A stretch of DNA of 64,000 nt from Acidobacteriota bacterium (GCA_016125275.1 WGMB01000017.1:62001-126000), one strand, 5' to 3'. Shown: positions 25,479 to 37,501, counted from the first letter of the stretch. Numbers and translations are program-made. Notes: a model not told the origin generated them from the letters alone.

Positions 25479-26198
25479 ATGGACCGACTGATAGGCATTC
25501 ATGCGGTGACGGCCGCCTTCGAAGCCGAGCGACCGATCGACCGCCTGCTGGTCGCCAAAGGGTCCGGCGGACCGCGCTTGCAGCAGTTGATCGACGCCGC
25601 CCGGCGCGGAGGCGTGCCGGTTCGCTTCGAGGCCCGCGCTCTGCTGGACAGGGAGGCCCACGGGGGCGTCCACCAGGGAGTCGTGGCCTTTGCGTCCGAG
25701 CGCGGAACCGTCGATCTGGACGCGATTCTGGCCGAAGCCGCGCCCGACGCCCTGCTGGTGGTGACCGACGGCTTGGAAGACCCGCACAACCTCGGCGCGG
25801 TGATCCGGTCGTCGCACGCCGCCGGAGCGACGGCGCTACTCATCCCGGAGAGGCGTTCCGCGGGGCTGACGGAGACGGTCGCCAAGGCCTCGGCCGGGGC
25901 GATCGAGTTTCTGCCGGTAGTGCGCGTGAAGAACGTGAATCGCGCGCTGGACGAGCTCAAGAAAGCCGGGTTCTGGATCTTCGGGCTCGACGAGCGGGGC
26001 GAGCAGACGATCTATGAAGAGGATTTCTCCGGCAAGGTGGCGCTGGTGCTGGGAGCCGAAGGCAAGGGGCTGCACCGGCTCACCTCGGAGAAGTGCGACA
26101 AGCTGGTCCGCATCCCCATGACCGGGCGCATCGCCTCGCTGAATGTGTCCGTCGCGGCGGGCGTGGCGCTGTTCGAGATCGTACGGCGACGCCGGTAA
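25479..26198 (+). CDS. rlmB: 23S rRNA 2'-O-ribose methyltransferase (SpoU family, RlmB type)
   Basis: 239 residues. An N-terminal L30e-like substrate-binding domain (IGIHAVTAAFEAERPIDRLLVAKG) is followed by the SPOUT methyltransferase domain with motifs VTDGLEDPHNLGAVIRSSHAAGA, LVLGAEGKGL and IPMTGRIASLNVSVAAGVALFE. This order and length match RlmB, which methylates a guanosine ribose in 23S rRNA with S-adenosylmethionine. TrmH-like proteins are the alternative but lack the N-terminal domain. Confidence 0.9.
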   Translation: MDRLIGIHAVTAAFEAERPIDRLLVAKGSGGPRLQQLIDAARRGGVPVRFEARALLDREAHGGVHQGVVAFASERGTVDLDAILAEAAPDALLVVTDGLEDPHNLGAVIRSSHAAGATALLIPERRSAGLTETVAKASAGAIEFLPVVRVKNVNRALDELKKAGFWIFGLDERGEQTIYEEDFSGKVALVLGAEGKGLHRLTSEKCDKLVRIPMTGRIASLNVSVAAGVALFEIVRRRR

Positions 26199-26230
26199 GA
26201 ATTCGTACCGTGAAAAATCGAGTTTGGGTG

Positions 26231-26236
26231 TATGCT
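26231..26236 (+). promoter_or_regulatory. -10 box (TATGCT) of a small secreted protein gene
   Basis: TATGCT is 6 nt before the ATG at 26243. A leaderless transcript is predicted; no ribosome site is present. Confidence 0.5.
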
Positions 26237-26242
26237 CCTGGC

Positions 26243-26605
26243 ATGACGCGTTTGGCGCTGCTGATCGGTTTGATTCTGCTGCCTACCCTCGCGTTCGGGC
26301 AGTTCGGAACGCTCGGCGGGACCGCCGGCGGTACGGGCTACGGGCCGATGGTTTCGCAGTCCGCCAGCACCCCCGGCTACAACTCCGCCGCCTCCACGCC
26401 GACTGTGATGGCCCCGGCGCGGGGCGCGGGCCTTTCGCGCGGCGGCCCATCCAACCGCCGCAATACGTCGTTCGGCGGCGTCTTGGACAACGTGATGAAC
26501 GACCCGCGGGTTCTTCGCGGCCCCAACGGGCGCGTCGACAACTGCACGCCGTCGCGACGCCGCATCAGCAACGGCGGTCCGATGATCTTCGTCGCCGGCC
26601 GCTGA
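26243..26605 (+). CDS. Small secreted hypothetical protein
   Basis: 120 residues. The ATG at 26243 gives a clean signal peptide (MTRLALLIGLILLPTLAFGQ), while longer readings in this frame run back through rlmB. The mature part is rich in Gly, Ser, Pro, Thr and Asn, with no cysteine pair except one Cys near the C-terminus (DNCTPSRRRI). It looks disordered or low-complexity and belongs to no family that I recognise. It sits between rlmB and the DUF1697 gene with its own -10 box. Confidence 0.6.
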   Translation: MTRLALLIGLILLPTLAFGQFGTLGGTAGGTGYGPMVSQSASTPGYNSAASTPTVMAPARGAGLSRGGPSNRRNTSFGGVLDNVMNDPRVLRGPNGRVDNCTPSRRRISNGGPMIFVAGR

Positions 26606-26645
26606 GCCGTTCCCATCCCCTGCCGATCTCTGGCATCCTGCGTTC

Positions 26646-27176
26646 ATGTATGTGGCGCTGTTGCGAGGGATCAACGTCGGCGGCAAGCACAAGTTGCCGA
26701 TGAAGGACTTGGTGGCGATTTTTCAAGCCGCCGGCTGTGAGTCGGTGCGCAACTACATCCAGAGCGGCAACATCGTCTTCTCCGCCGACGCAGCTTTGGC
26801 GGGACAGATCCCAGACGTGGTCGGCGCCGCCGTCGAGGAGCGCTTCGGCTTTCGGCCGCCGATGCTGGTGCGCTCGGCCGCGGAGCTCGAAGCGTTGGTG
26901 CGAGACAACCCCTTCGTGGCCGAAGGAGCCGACGAGAACTCGCTGCACGTGGTGTTTCTGGCGGACCCGCCGGACCCGGACCGCGTCGCCGCCTTGGACC
27001 CCGACCGCTCGCCGCCGGATCGTTTCGCAGTCGTCGGCAGCTCGATCTACCTGCATTGCCCCAACGGGCTGGCGAAGTCGAAGATCACCAACGCCTGGCT
27101 GGACTCCCGGCTGCGCACGATGAGCACCGGCCGCAACTGGCGGACCGTGAACACGCTGCTCGAGATGGCTCGCTGA
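26646..27176 (+). CDS. DUF1697 family protein
   Basis: 176 residues. The N-terminal MYVALLRGINVGGKHKLPM, then NYIQSGNIVF and the C-terminal KITNAWLDSRL and GRNWRTVNTLLEMA are the conserved parts of DUF1697. The family has a ferredoxin-like fold and no established biochemical role. CATCCT ends 6 nt before the ATG, fitting the short-leader pattern of this region. Confidence 0.88.
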   Translation: MYVALLRGINVGGKHKLPMKDLVAIFQAAGCESVRNYIQSGNIVFSADAALAGQIPDVVGAAVEERFGFRPPMLVRSAAELEALVRDNPFVAEGADENSLHVVFLADPPDPDRVAALDPDRSPPDRFAVVGSSIYLHCPNGLAKSKITNAWLDSRLRTMSTGRNWRTVNTLLEMAR

Positions 27177-27185
27177 GCACGATGC

Positions 27186-27191
27186 TAGACT
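27186..27191 (+). promoter_or_regulatory. -10 box (TAGACT) of the seven-haem TPR lipoprotein gene
   Basis: TAGACT is 6 nt before the ATG at 27198, predicting a leaderless mRNA; there is no Shine-Dalgarno sequence. Confidence 0.5.
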
Positions 27192-27197
27192 CGCCCC

Positions 27198-29423
27198 ATG
27201 GCGCGCGGTTGGCCATGGGCGGCGGTCTTGGGGCTGGTTTTGCTGGGGTGCGGCGAGGGCCGCGTCGCCGAGCAGGCGGCCGCCGATCCTGACAAGCCTT
27301 CCCTGCCCCCCGGCTATGTGGAAGCCGCCGTTTGCCGCGATTGCCACAGCGAAATCTGGAACAGCTTCGTGCAGACCGGCATGGGCCGCGCCTTCGAGCG
27401 GCCGAACGCCGCGAACGTGACAGCCACCGAGGCCCGCTACGACCACAAGGCCTCCGGACGCTCCTACGCCATCGTCCGGCGCGGCGACGAATTCTTCCAG
27501 CAGCGCTGGCAGCAGGGCCCCGGCGGCGAGCGGATCCACTCCATCGAACGCCGCATCGACTACGTGATGGGCTCGGGCAACCACGCGCGCACCTTCATCC
27601 ATCACAAAGGCAACGGCGAGATGGTGGAGCTGCCGTTGGGATGGTATCCGGAGAACGGCGGGACCTGGGCCATGAACCCGGGCTACGACCGCCCGGGACA
27701 TGACGGCTTTCAGCGCCTGATCGCTTACGACTGCATGTTCTGCCACAACGGCTACCCGGAGGTGCGACCCGGGGGCGACATGCGGGGCACGCAGCCGGTC
27801 TACCAGGGCAAGGTGGCGCTGGGCGTGGATTGCCAGCGTTGCCACGGGCCCGGATTGCCCCACCTGGAAGCCTTGCAGGCCGACGAGTCGCCGGAGAAGG
27901 TGCGCGCCTCGGTGGTGAACCCGGCCAAGCTGGAGCCGGACCGCCGCATGGACGTCTGCCTGCAGTGCCACCTGGAGAGCACCAGCCGCCCGCTGCCGAA
28001 CCTGCTGCACCCGTTCAACCGGGGCTTCTTTTCGTTTCGCGCCGGCGAGGCGCTGGAGGACTACGCCTACACATTCGACCATGCTCCGGGGACGGGCTGG
28101 GACGACAAGTTCGAGATCAACGGCAGCGCCTACCGGCTGATGCAGTCGGCGTGCTTTCAGAAGAGCGCGGCCGGAGCGCTCGGCTGCACGGTCTGCCACG
28201 ACGCACACGGGGCGCCGATGACGCGGGCGATGGCGCCGGTCTGCGGCTCCTGTCACGCCTCGCTGCCGGCCGCCCACCCCTCAGGCGAGGACTGCGCCGG
28301 CTGCCACATGCCGGCTCGGCGGACGGACGACGTCGTGCACGCCGTGATGACCGACCACCGCATCCAGAAGCGGCCGGCGAAGGGCCTGCTCGCCCCCAAG
28401 CGGGAGCGGACGCCCAAGGAGACCGCCTACCACGGCGAAGTAGTCCCACTCCTCCCCAAGAATCCGCCGGAAGAGTACCGAGCGCTGGCGCAAGTGGCGC
28501 AGGGGTCGAACGTGGAGGCCGGCCTTCCCGTCCTGGCCCGCGCGGCCAAGGCGCCGGAGACCTTCTATGAGCTCGGCTCGGCGCTGGAATCCGAGGGCCG
28601 CTTGGAAGACGCGATCGCCGCCTGGCGCCAAGCCGTCGAGAAGAGGCCCGACCTGATCGTCGCCCGCCGCCGGCTGGGCGCGGCGCTGAGGCGGATGGGC
28701 GACTTCACAGGCGCTGAGCGGCAGTTGCAGGAGGCCGTGGCGCTGGCTCCCGAAGACAGCCGCGTCCGCAAGGAGCTTGGCTTTCTGTACCAGGCGATGG
28801 GACGCCCCGGCCAGGCCCTCGAATCCCTCCAAGAGGCTCTGCGGCTCGATCCCGACCTGCCCGAGAATCACAACAACCTCGGCAAGGCCCTGCTGGACGC
28901 CGGACGCGGCGCCGAGGCCGAGACGGCGTTCCGCGAGGCGATCCGGCTGGAACCCGGCTTGGCGGCCGCGCACGCGAACCTGGGCAACCTGTTGGCGGCG
29001 CGCGGCGACCTGGCCGCCGCCGAGGCTTCCTGGCGCCTCGCGATCGTCGCCGCGCCGGCTTCGGAGCCCGGCATCGCGGAGACGCGCTACAACCTGGCGG
29101 CGGTCCTGGCCCAGAGGCAGGACTGGCCTCAGGCCAAGGCGCAGTTGCAGGCCGCCGTCGAGGCCGATCCGCACTTGGCGCCGGCGCAGACCCTGCTGGG
29201 CAACCTGCTGGAGATGGAAGGCCGCAGCGGGCCCGCCGTCGAGCGCTACCGTTTGGCGATCCAAGCCGATCCGCGCTACGCGGCAGCCCACTGGAGCCTG
29301 GGCGCCGCGCTGATCGCGGGCGGCCGGGCCGAAGAAGGGCGGGCTGAGCTCGAAGAGGTCCTGCGGCTGGAGCCGGGCCACGCCGAAGCCCGCAACGTAT
29401 TGCAGCAATTGGGGCAACGTTGA
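27198..29423 (+). CDS. Seven-haem cytochrome c lipoprotein with C-terminal TPR repeats
   Basis: 741 residues. A signal ending in LVLLGC (Cys18) marks a lipoprotein. Residues about 46-375 contain seven CxxCH haem sites: CRDCH, CMFCH, CQRCH, CLQCH, CTVCH, CGSCH and CAGCH, in the style of cytochrome c554/NrfB-type multihaem proteins. Residues about 420-740 are TPR units (for example FYELGSALESEGRLEDAIAAW, NHNNLGKALLDAGRGAEAE). It is probably an envelope-anchored electron carrier held in a protein complex through the TPR. Similar proteins with this combined layout are known from Acidobacteria and Planctomycetes; their redox partner is unclear. Confidence 0.85.
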   Translation: MARGWPWAAVLGLVLLGCGEGRVAEQAAADPDKPSLPPGYVEAAVCRDCHSEIWNSFVQTGMGRAFERPNAANVTATEARYDHKASGRSYAIVRRGDEFFQQRWQQGPGGERIHSIERRIDYVMGSGNHARTFIHHKGNGEMVELPLGWYPENGGTWAMNPGYDRPGHDGFQRLIAYDCMFCHNGYPEVRPGGDMRGTQPVYQGKVALGVDCQRCHGPGLPHLEALQADESPEKVRASVVNPAKLEPDRRMDVCLQCHLESTSRPLPNLLHPFNRGFFSFRAGEALEDYAYTFDHAPGTGWDDKFEINGSAYRLMQSACFQKSAAGALGCTVCHDAHGAPMTRAMAPVCGSCHASLPAAHPSGEDCAGCHMPARRTDDVVHAVMTDHRIQKRPAKGLLAPKRERTPKETAYHGEVVPLLPKNPPEEYRALAQVAQGSNVEAGLPVLARAAKAPETFYELGSALESEGRLEDAIAAWRQAVEKRPDLIVARRRLGAALRRMGDFTGAERQLQEAVALAPEDSRVRKELGFLYQAMGRPGQALESLQEALRLDPDLPENHNNLGKALLDAGRGAEAETAFREAIRLEPGLAAAHANLGNLLAARGDLAAAEASWRLAIVAAPASEPGIAETRYNLAAVLAQRQDWPQAKAQLQAAVEADPHLAPAQTLLGNLLEMEGRSGPAVERYRLAIQADPRYAAAHWSLGAALIAGGRAEEGRAELEEVLRLEPGHAEARNVLQQLGQR

Positions 29424-29536
29424 GCCGGCGCCGCCCTTCCGGGCTCGGTGGTTCGCCCCAGAAGCCAATCCGGTGCGGCGCTTATCGGGCGCATCACAAT
29501 TCCTGATTTCACTTCGATCCCAGCCACTGAGTACCG

Positions 29537-29576
29537 TAGGATCTACAGGGTGCGAGGTCCGCCTCGCCTAGCCCTG
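29537..29576 (+). promoter_or_regulatory. Possible promoter and leader hairpin of glnN
   Basis: TAGGAT (29537-29542), 18 nt after TTCGAT (29513-29518), may be the -10. Just downstream is a stem-loop, CAGGG-t-GCGAGG-tccg-CCTCGC-cta-g-CCCTG (29546-29576), before the GGAGG site at 29591-29595. It does not match the known glutamine riboswitch. Role unproven. Confidence 0.35.
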
Positions 29577-29607
29577 TTCCATTACGTTTTGGAGGCATCA
29601 GGTTCCT

Positions 29608-31848
<2,241 letters not shown>

Positions 31849-31870
31849 GAACGGCTCCAGCAACGAAATC

Positions 31871-31912
31871 GGGCCGGCGATCGCGAGAGCGGTCGCCGGC
31901 CCGACGCTTTTC
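31871..31912 (+). terminator. Terminator between glnN and the TonB-receptor gene
   Basis: A 10-bp stem GGGCCGGCGA/TCGCCGGCCC (31871-31880 and 31893-31902) with a 12-nt loop is followed by GACGCTTTT. It sits between the convergent stops at 31848 and 31923 and may serve both, though the tail on the minus strand is weak. Confidence 0.65.
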
Positions 31913-31922
31913 CGGCCTGCCC

Positions 31923-34900
31923 CTAGAACGAATAGCGCAGCCCGAGCTGCACCACGCGGCCCGACGCCCCGGGCGTGAGCGCCGAGATCTGACCGAAGTT
32001 GCCGGCCTGCACGTTCTGGTTGGGGGTGGCGAAGTTCGCCCGATTCGGGAAGTTGATCACCTCGCCGCGGAACTGCAGACTGTGTCCCTCGAAGGGCATG
32101 TAGATCTGCTTGATGATGGAGGCGTCCGCCCGCAACGCACCGGGTCCGATGAAGGCGTTGCGGCCGACGTTGCCGAAGGTGAACCGCTGCGGCTGCCGGA
32201 AGACCGACGTGTCAAAGTAGGACTGCCCCAGCACGTCGTCGCGCCAGTTGGAGTTCTCACTGTAGACGCCGTTGATGTCCGCGCGAACGCGGGCGGCGGT
32301 GGGGTAGATCTGGCTGGCGTTGCCCCAGACCGCCGAGAAGGGCGGCCCCGTACGAGCCTCGATCACCGTGCCGATCGTCCAGCCGCCGGCAATCTGGTTG
32401 ACGACGGGGTTGCTGAACATGTGGGCGCGTCCCTTGCCCCACGGGATATCCCAGACCACCGCGCTGATGAAGCGGTGCTTGATGTGGCTGCCGCCCAGGC
32501 TGAACGCGATGGTGCGGTCGTACTGGTTGGCGAAGGCCGCGTTGCCGTCCTCGCCGGCCAGCTCGTTGCGCCCCTCCACGTCGTCGAGCGTACGGGCGAA
32601 GGTGTAGTTCATGTTGAACTGCAACCCGTCGGAGTAGCGCTTTTCGAGCTTGAAGTTGACGCCGTGGTAGTCGGACCGGCCGTACGTGGCCGCCAGCAGG
32701 CTCACGTCGCTGAACTGCGGATAGGGCCGCAGCACCTGCGAGTTCACCCCTTGGTCCACCCACTGGATGGCGTTGGGATGGATCTGGTTCAACGTGACGC
32801 TGCCGGACTGGGTCAGTTTGCGGCCCAGCGTCGAGAGGTAGCCGACCTCGAACAGCATGTCCCCGGGCAACTGGTGCTGGATGTTGAAGTTGTAGTTCAG
32901 CAGGTAGGGCGTCGGCCGATCCTCCGGCTGAAAGTATTCCGCCGCGAAGACCGGCGCGTCGCCGATCGCCACTGCGCCGAAGCTCGGCACGAGATCCGCC
33001 TCGGTGGGAGGGTTCAGCGCCGGGAGACCATCGGAGAGCAGGAACGCCGCGGCGTTGGGGTTGACCCCGGCGAAGCTGCCGCGTACGGAGAAGCCGGCGT
33101 TCACGTTGATCGGCGTCGCCTGGTCATACTCGCCCATGTAGAGCACCGACGCGCCCGCCCGGATCACCCACTTGTTGCCCGGGCGGTAGGCCAGCCCCAG
33201 TCGCGGACCAAAGTTGTTGCGGTCGAAGTTGTGAGCGTACTTGGAGCCGCCGCGGGCGCCGCGACCGGACCAGGTGATTACGCCGGGACAGCCGCAGGCG
33301 GGGTTGATGGCCGTCTCGTCGAACGAGTTCTGGCGGTTGTCGATCTTCTCCCAGCGCGGCGTGTCCATGTCATAGCGCAGGCCCAGGTTCAGGGTCAGCT
33401 TGGAGGAGACCTTCCAGTCGTCCTGGATGTAGGAGCCGACCGTGTTGGCGCGGCTGCGCAGCAGGAAGGTCTCGGCTCGCGCGGCGTTGGCGACGTAGCC
33501 GTAGAGCAGGGCGGCGATCGAATCGCCGGCGGCGTTGTTGGTGAAGTTGAACGAGCCGCCGGCCGAGTCGAGCTGGACGTCGTCGTTCTGCGAGGCCCTC
33601 ATCTCAAAGCCCCACTTGATGGTGTGCACGCCGGCCACATACGTCCAGTTGGTGATGAAGTGGTTGTCGCGGATGGGGAACTGGCGACGCTCCTGCCCGC
33701 CGGCGCGGCCGATGCGCTGGATGCCGCCCGCGAAGCCGAAGCCCGGGAAGTAGTCCGGGTTGGTGCCTTGCAGCCCCAGCCGCTCCGCCCAGCCCTGGCC
33801 CTGCGCGGGCATCACGGGGTGATTGCGGCGCTTGTTCCATGTGAAGCGGTACTCGGCGACGATCTTGCTGGAGACGTTGGTGATGCCCGTCACCGACCAG
33901 TTGTAGTAGGAGTTGTCGAAGATGCGGGTGTCGTTGTGGACATCCAGCGGCCAGATCCCTGCGCCCTCGGTGCGGTTGTTGAGGTTGTGCACGTAGCGGC
34001 CGTACATGCGGTTGCGCTCGTTGAAGGTGTGATCGAAACGGGCCGAAAGCGCCTGGCTCGGGTTGGTGGTGGTGCTGAACGCCTGGTAGTTGAGCGAACG
34101 CGTCGGCCGGCCGGCGATGTTAGGGGTCGGCCAGAACTGCGTGACCGCCATGCCGATCGGGTCCATCCGGCTGACGGGGACTTGCTTGTTCGGCAGCACG
34201 GCCCGGGTGAACGGGTCTCGAATGGTGGCGCTCAAGCCAGAGAAATCGCCACGCAGCTCGGCAGGATCGGGAATGTTCTCGATCTTGGGAGCCGCCGTGA
34301 TGTCTCGGATGAACTCCTGGCTGGCGAAGAAGAACGTGCGGTCCTTGCGAATCGGGCCGCCGAAGGCCCAGCCGAACTGGTTGCGGCGCAGCTTCTGCTT
34401 CTCATCGGCGAAGAACTGGCGGCTGTCCATGGCGTTGTTGCGCAGGAACTCATAGAGCGCACCGTGGTACTGGTTCGTGCCCGAGCGGGTCGTCATCTGG
34501 ATGAAGCCGCCGCCGGAGCGTCCCATTTCCGCCTTGTAGTTGGCGACCTCGACGTTCATCTCCTCCAGCGCCTCGATCGGAGGGTCGAAGTCCAAACCGG
34601 GCGTCCCGAGGATCTGGTTTTGGGTGGAGCCGCCGTCGAGGGTCCACATGGCGTTGTTGGAGCGTCCCCCGGCGATCTGGAACTGGGAGCCTGTGCCGCG
34701 CTGGACCACGAAGCCCGACAGGCGCACGAGTTGTGCGGCGCGCCGGTCGATCAGCGGCATGTTCGCGATCGTCTTGTTCTTGATGATGTGCCCGACCGAC
34801 GAGTTCTCGGTCTTGAGCAAAGGCACGTCCGCCTCAACCGTCACGATCTCGGTGACGTCGCCGAGCGAGAGTTGCACGTCCGCACGGACGGCCGCGGCCG

Positions 34901-35183
34901 TGTCGAGCTGCAGTCCGGTGCGAGTGAACGTCTTGAATCCGTCGGACTCCGCCGTCAGGTTGTAGACGCCGGGTTTGACGAAGGCGATGGTGTAGGCGCC
35001 GGACTCGTTGGTCGTCGCGTTGTAAGTTTCGCCGGTCGTGGGATTGACCAGCACGATGGCCGCGCCGGGGATCACCGCGGCGCTGGAGTCACTGACGATG
35101 CCGCTGATGTTGGCGGCTTGCTGAGCGAACAACGGCGCGAAAACGATCGCGGCCAGCACGCAAAGCTTCCTGGCTGTTTGCAT
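31923..35183 (-). CDS. TonB-dependent receptor, Oar-like, with carboxypeptidase-regulatory N-terminus
   Basis: 1086 residues from the ATG at 35181-35183, giving a signal peptide ([21 protein letters not shown]). Residues about 25-110 form a carboxypeptidase-regulatory-like beta-sandwich ([38 protein letters not shown]). A plug domain follows ([39 protein letters not shown]) and then the long beta-barrel, ending in RYSF as an outer-membrane protein should. This Oar/TonB group is greatly expanded in Acidobacteria and imports or binds oligosaccharides or other large nutrients with TonB energy. No SusD-like partner is adjacent. Substrate unknown. Confidence 0.9.
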   Translation of the reverse strand: MQTARKLCVLAAIVFAPLFAQQAANISGIVSDSSAAVIPGAAIVLVNPTTGETYNATTNESGAYTIAFVKPGVYNLTAESDGFKTFTRTGLQLDTAAAVRADVQLSLGDVTEIVTVEADVPLLKTENSSVGHIIKNKTIANMPLIDRRAAQLVRLSGFVVQRGTGSQFQIAGGRSNNAMWTLDGGSTQNQILGTPGLDFDPPIEALEEMNVEVANYKAEMGRSGGGFIQMTTRSGTNQYHGALYEFLRNNAMDSRQFFADEKQKLRRNQFGWAFGGPIRKDRTFFFASQEFIRDITAAPKIENIPDPAELRGDFSGLSATIRDPFTRAVLPNKQVPVSRMDPIGMAVTQFWPTPNIAGRPTRSLNYQAFSTTTNPSQALSARFDHTFNERNRMYGRYVHNLNNRTEGAGIWPLDVHNDTRIFDNSYYNWSVTGITNVSSKIVAEYRFTWNKRRNHPVMPAQGQGWAERLGLQGTNPDYFPGFGFAGGIQRIGRAGGQERRQFPIRDNHFITNWTYVAGVHTIKWGFEMRASQNDDVQLDSAGGSFNFTNNAAGDSIAALLYGYVANAARAETFLLRSRANTVGSYIQDDWKVSSKLTLNLGLRYDMDTPRWEKIDNRQNSFDETAINPACGCPGVITWSGRGARGGSKYAHNFDRNNFGPRLGLAYRPGNKWVIRAGASVLYMGEYDQATPINVNAGFSVRGSFAGVNPNAAAFLLSDGLPALNPPTEADLVPSFGAVAIGDAPVFAAEYFQPEDRPTPYLLNYNFNIQHQLPGDMLFEVGYLSTLGRKLTQSGSVTLNQIHPNAIQWVDQGVNSQVLRPYPQFSDVSLLAATYGRSDYHGVNFKLEKRYSDGLQFNMNYTFARTLDDVEGRNELAGEDGNAAFANQYDRTIAFSLGGSHIKHRFISAVVWDIPWGKGRAHMFSNPVVNQIAGGWTIGTVIEARTGPPFSAVWGNASQIYPTAARVRADINGVYSENSNWRDDVLGQSYFDTSVFRQPQRFTFGNVGRNAFIGPGALRADASIIKQIYMPFEGHSLQFRGEVINFPNRANFATPNQNVQAGNFGQISALTPGASGRVVQLGLRYSF

Positions 35184-35364
35184 GTGCACTTCACCCCCAT
35201 CTGGATGGAAGACGAGACAATCGGACCCCTCCGACACACGGCCTCGTCACTCCCGACTCAAGCGGAAGCGTCGGCAGGATAGCGCCGGGGTCATGCGGGG
35301 GGCGACCCCGAATCCGACCTGATCGACAGCACGAATGTTGGAGTCAAACCGGAGGCAAATTGCG

Positions 35365-36009
35365 TTATCGGGAGCGCCGCTCAGCGCAGAATCGGCGCAA
35401 CTCGGGCCCCAGCGAGGGCTCTCCGCAGAGCCGGTCGACGTCTTCGGGCTCATCGACGTCCCACCACAGGGCCGTCCGTCGCACGCGGTAGCCGGCGGTC
35501 GCCAGCGCCGCCTCGGTCTCGGCGCGGGTGGAAGCCGTCGACCACGTCACGCCCTCGAACATGGCGGGCGACGAGCGGCGACAGGCGATCAGACAGTAGC
35601 CGCCGTCCTCGGTAGGCGCTAGTGAGGCGTCGCGGTCTTCCTCCAGAGCTTCCAGCGCCTGCGCCACGAGCTCCAGCGGCAGCGTCGGGCTGTCGCTGCC
35701 CAAGATCGCCATGCGCTCGGCGCCCGCGCGTTGCAGCCCCTCGAAACAGCTCCGCATCCGCTCGCCGAGGTCGCCGCCGCTCTGCAGCCGAAACCGGGCA
35801 TTGCCGGCCAAGCGTCGCCACTCGTCCCACTCAGCGTCGCAAAACAGCCACACGCGGCCGGCGTAGCGGGAGCTCAATCGAGCCCAGAGGTCGAGCACAC
35901 AGGCGCGGTGCAGGGCTGCGGCCTCTTCGGCCGAATAGCGCTTCAAGAGCCTCGTCTTGACGCGCCCCGGCACGGCAGCCTTCGCGAACACCGCCAACGC
36001 ATCCGTCAT
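35365..36009 (-). CDS. TIGR04282/DUF2064 family nucleotidyltransferase-like glycosyltransferase
   Basis: 214 residues. N-terminal LAVFAKAAVPGRVKTRLL, then AILGSDSPTLP and DGGYCLIACRRSSPAMF and GVTWST are the conserved parts of the TIGR04282 family, a GT-A-like fold sometimes labelled arsenosugar biosynthesis transferase or cofactor guanylyltransferase-like. The activity is not proven for this group. The start is divergent from a sulfatase gene, with only 24 bp between the two ATGs and overlapping -10 elements. Confidence 0.78.
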   Translation of the reverse strand: MTDALAVFAKAAVPGRVKTRLLKRYSAEEAAALHRACVLDLWARLSSRYAGRVWLFCDAEWDEWRRLAGNARFRLQSGGDLGERMRSCFEGLQRAGAERMAILGSDSPTLPLELVAQALEALEEDRDASLAPTEDGGYCLIACRRSSPAMFEGVTWSTASTRAETEAALATAGYRVRRTALWWDVDEPEDVDRLCGEPSLGPELRRFCAERRSR

Positions 36010-36033
36010 AGCCCTCTATAATCCTGTAGATCC
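36010..36033. promoter_or_regulatory. 24-bp divergent intergenic region with overlapping -10 boxes
   Basis: On the plus strand TATAAT (36017-36022) is 11 nt before the ATG at 36034. On the minus strand the same bases read GATTAT (36018-36023), 8 nt before the ATG at 36009, or TATAGA at 36015-36020, 5 nt before it. The whole intergenic region holds no room for separate promoters or leaders with ribosome sites. Confidence 0.55.
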
Positions 36034-37437
36034 ATGTATTTTCGCGTCCTGTGGGCCTGCCTGGCCCTGGCCGGCGCCTTGTCGGCCGCCCCCAACTTCC
36101 TCATCTTCATCGCCGATGACCTGGGCGAGGGCGACCTGTCCATTTACGGACATCCCGTCCTCGAGACCCCGAACATCGACCGCATCGGACGGGAGGGCAT
36201 GGTCTTCGACCGAGCCTTCCTGACGATCTCCTCCTGCAGCCCGTCGCGCACGAGCATTTTGACCGGCCGCTACCCGCACAACACCCACGCCGAAGACCTG
36301 CACCTGCCGCTGCCGGCGGATCAGGTGACGTTCGCCCGAGCGCTCCATGCCAAGGGCTATCACTCCGCCGCCATCGGCAAGTGGCACCTCGGCGAGGCCG
36401 AGCGCGCCCACTGGGACGCCATTGCGGAATGTTCCGGCGCCGAGACGGCCAACAAAGCGGTCGCTCAGCTCCGCAGCCGCCCTAAGGACAAGCCCTTCTT
36501 CTTCTGGGTCGCTTCCAAGGACCCTCACCGGCCGTTCGACAAAGATGCCATCGCCCAGCCGCACCGGCCCGAGGACGTCCATCTGCCGCCGTATCTGCCC
36601 GATCATCCCCTGATCCGGGAAGATATCGCGCGCTACTACGATGAGGCCACGCGTTTCGACAATCACGTCGGCGAGATTCTGGCCGAGCTCGAAGCCCAGG
36701 GCGCGCTCGACGACACCGTGATCGTCTTCCTCTCCGACAACGGCATGCCGTTCCCGCGCGCCAAGACGACGCTGTATGACGCGGGCATCCACACGCCGTT
36801 TCTGGTGCGGTATCCACCGCTGGTTCCCAAAGGCAAGCTCCAGGGCAACCTGTTCAGCGTGGTGGATCTGATCCCGACATTGCTCGAAATCGCGGGTGTT
36901 GCGTCCAAGACCATCGGGGGCTCGTCGCAGTTGGAGATGTTCCGCAATCCCGAGGCGGCCGGGCGCGAAGCCGTCTACGCCGAGGCCAACTGGCACGACT
37001 TCGAACAATTCACGAGGGCCGTCCGGACGGAGCGCTACCTGCTGGTCCGCAACTACTACTGGCAGAAGCCGCTGTGGGCGAGCGTGGACGCTGTGAACTC
37101 CATCACATGGCGGGGCTTCATGGCCGCGCTACGGGCGGGCGACACCACTCCGGCCCAGCGCTTTCTGTTGCAGGAGCCGCGGCCGTTCGAGGAATTCTAC
37201 GACCTCCAAGTCGACCCCTCGTCGCTCGAGAACGTTGCCGGACGGCCTCGCTATGAGGCTGAATACAACCGGCACCGCATTTTGCTCGACAACTGGCGGG
37301 TCGAGACTGCCGATAAGATGCCGCAGGAGCCTCGTCCGGATGGCTGGACTCGCGACGGGCGTCCGCTGCCCCACAACCAGCCTTGGTACGACAATTTCAT
37401 CAAGGCCGGAGGACGAAACAACTTCGAGACGTTCTAA
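36034..37437 (+). CDS. Secreted sulfatase, heparan N-sulfatase-like
   Basis: 467 residues, signal peptide (MYFRVLWACLALAGALSAAP). FIADDLGEGDLSIYGHP gives the metal-binding Asp pair; SSCSPSRTSILTGRYP carries the CxPSR formylglycine motif with Cys as the modified residue; IGKWHLGE is the second sulfatase signature. SDNGMPFPRAKTTLYDAGIHTP completes the site. Arrangement and length resemble SGSH-type N-sulfoglucosamine sulfohydrolases. Likely periplasmic hydrolysis of sulfate esters or sulfamates from glycans. No maturase (anSME) gene is seen in the window. Confidence 0.88.
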   Translation: MYFRVLWACLALAGALSAAPNFLIFIADDLGEGDLSIYGHPVLETPNIDRIGREGMVFDRAFLTISSCSPSRTSILTGRYPHNTHAEDLHLPLPADQVTFARALHAKGYHSAAIGKWHLGEAERAHWDAIAECSGAETANKAVAQLRSRPKDKPFFFWVASKDPHRPFDKDAIAQPHRPEDVHLPPYLPDHPLIREDIARYYDEATRFDNHVGEILAELEAQGALDDTVIVFLSDNGMPFPRAKTTLYDAGIHTPFLVRYPPLVPKGKLQGNLFSVVDLIPTLLEIAGVASKTIGGSSQLEMFRNPEAAGREAVYAEANWHDFEQFTRAVRTERYLLVRNYYWQKPLWASVDAVNSITWRGFMAALRAGDTTPAQRFLLQEPRPFEEFYDLQVDPSSLENVAGRPRYEAEYNRHRILLDNWRVETADKMPQEPRPDGWTRDGRPLPHNQPWYDNFIKAGGRNNFETF

Positions 37438-37501
37438 ACCCCGCAGCGCCAACGGCACCGCTTTTTCTACAATGGAAGGTCTCCTCGAGGATGGAACTTC
37501 G

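Noticed and set aside
29424-29607. Glutamine riboswitch in the glnN leader
   Set aside because: A hairpin exists, but the conserved core of the glnA motif was not found.
35184-35364. Hairpin GGGGTC/GACCCC near 35290 as a terminator
   Set aside because: It has no T-run on either strand and lies in the TonB-receptor upstream region; its role is unclear, so it was not called.
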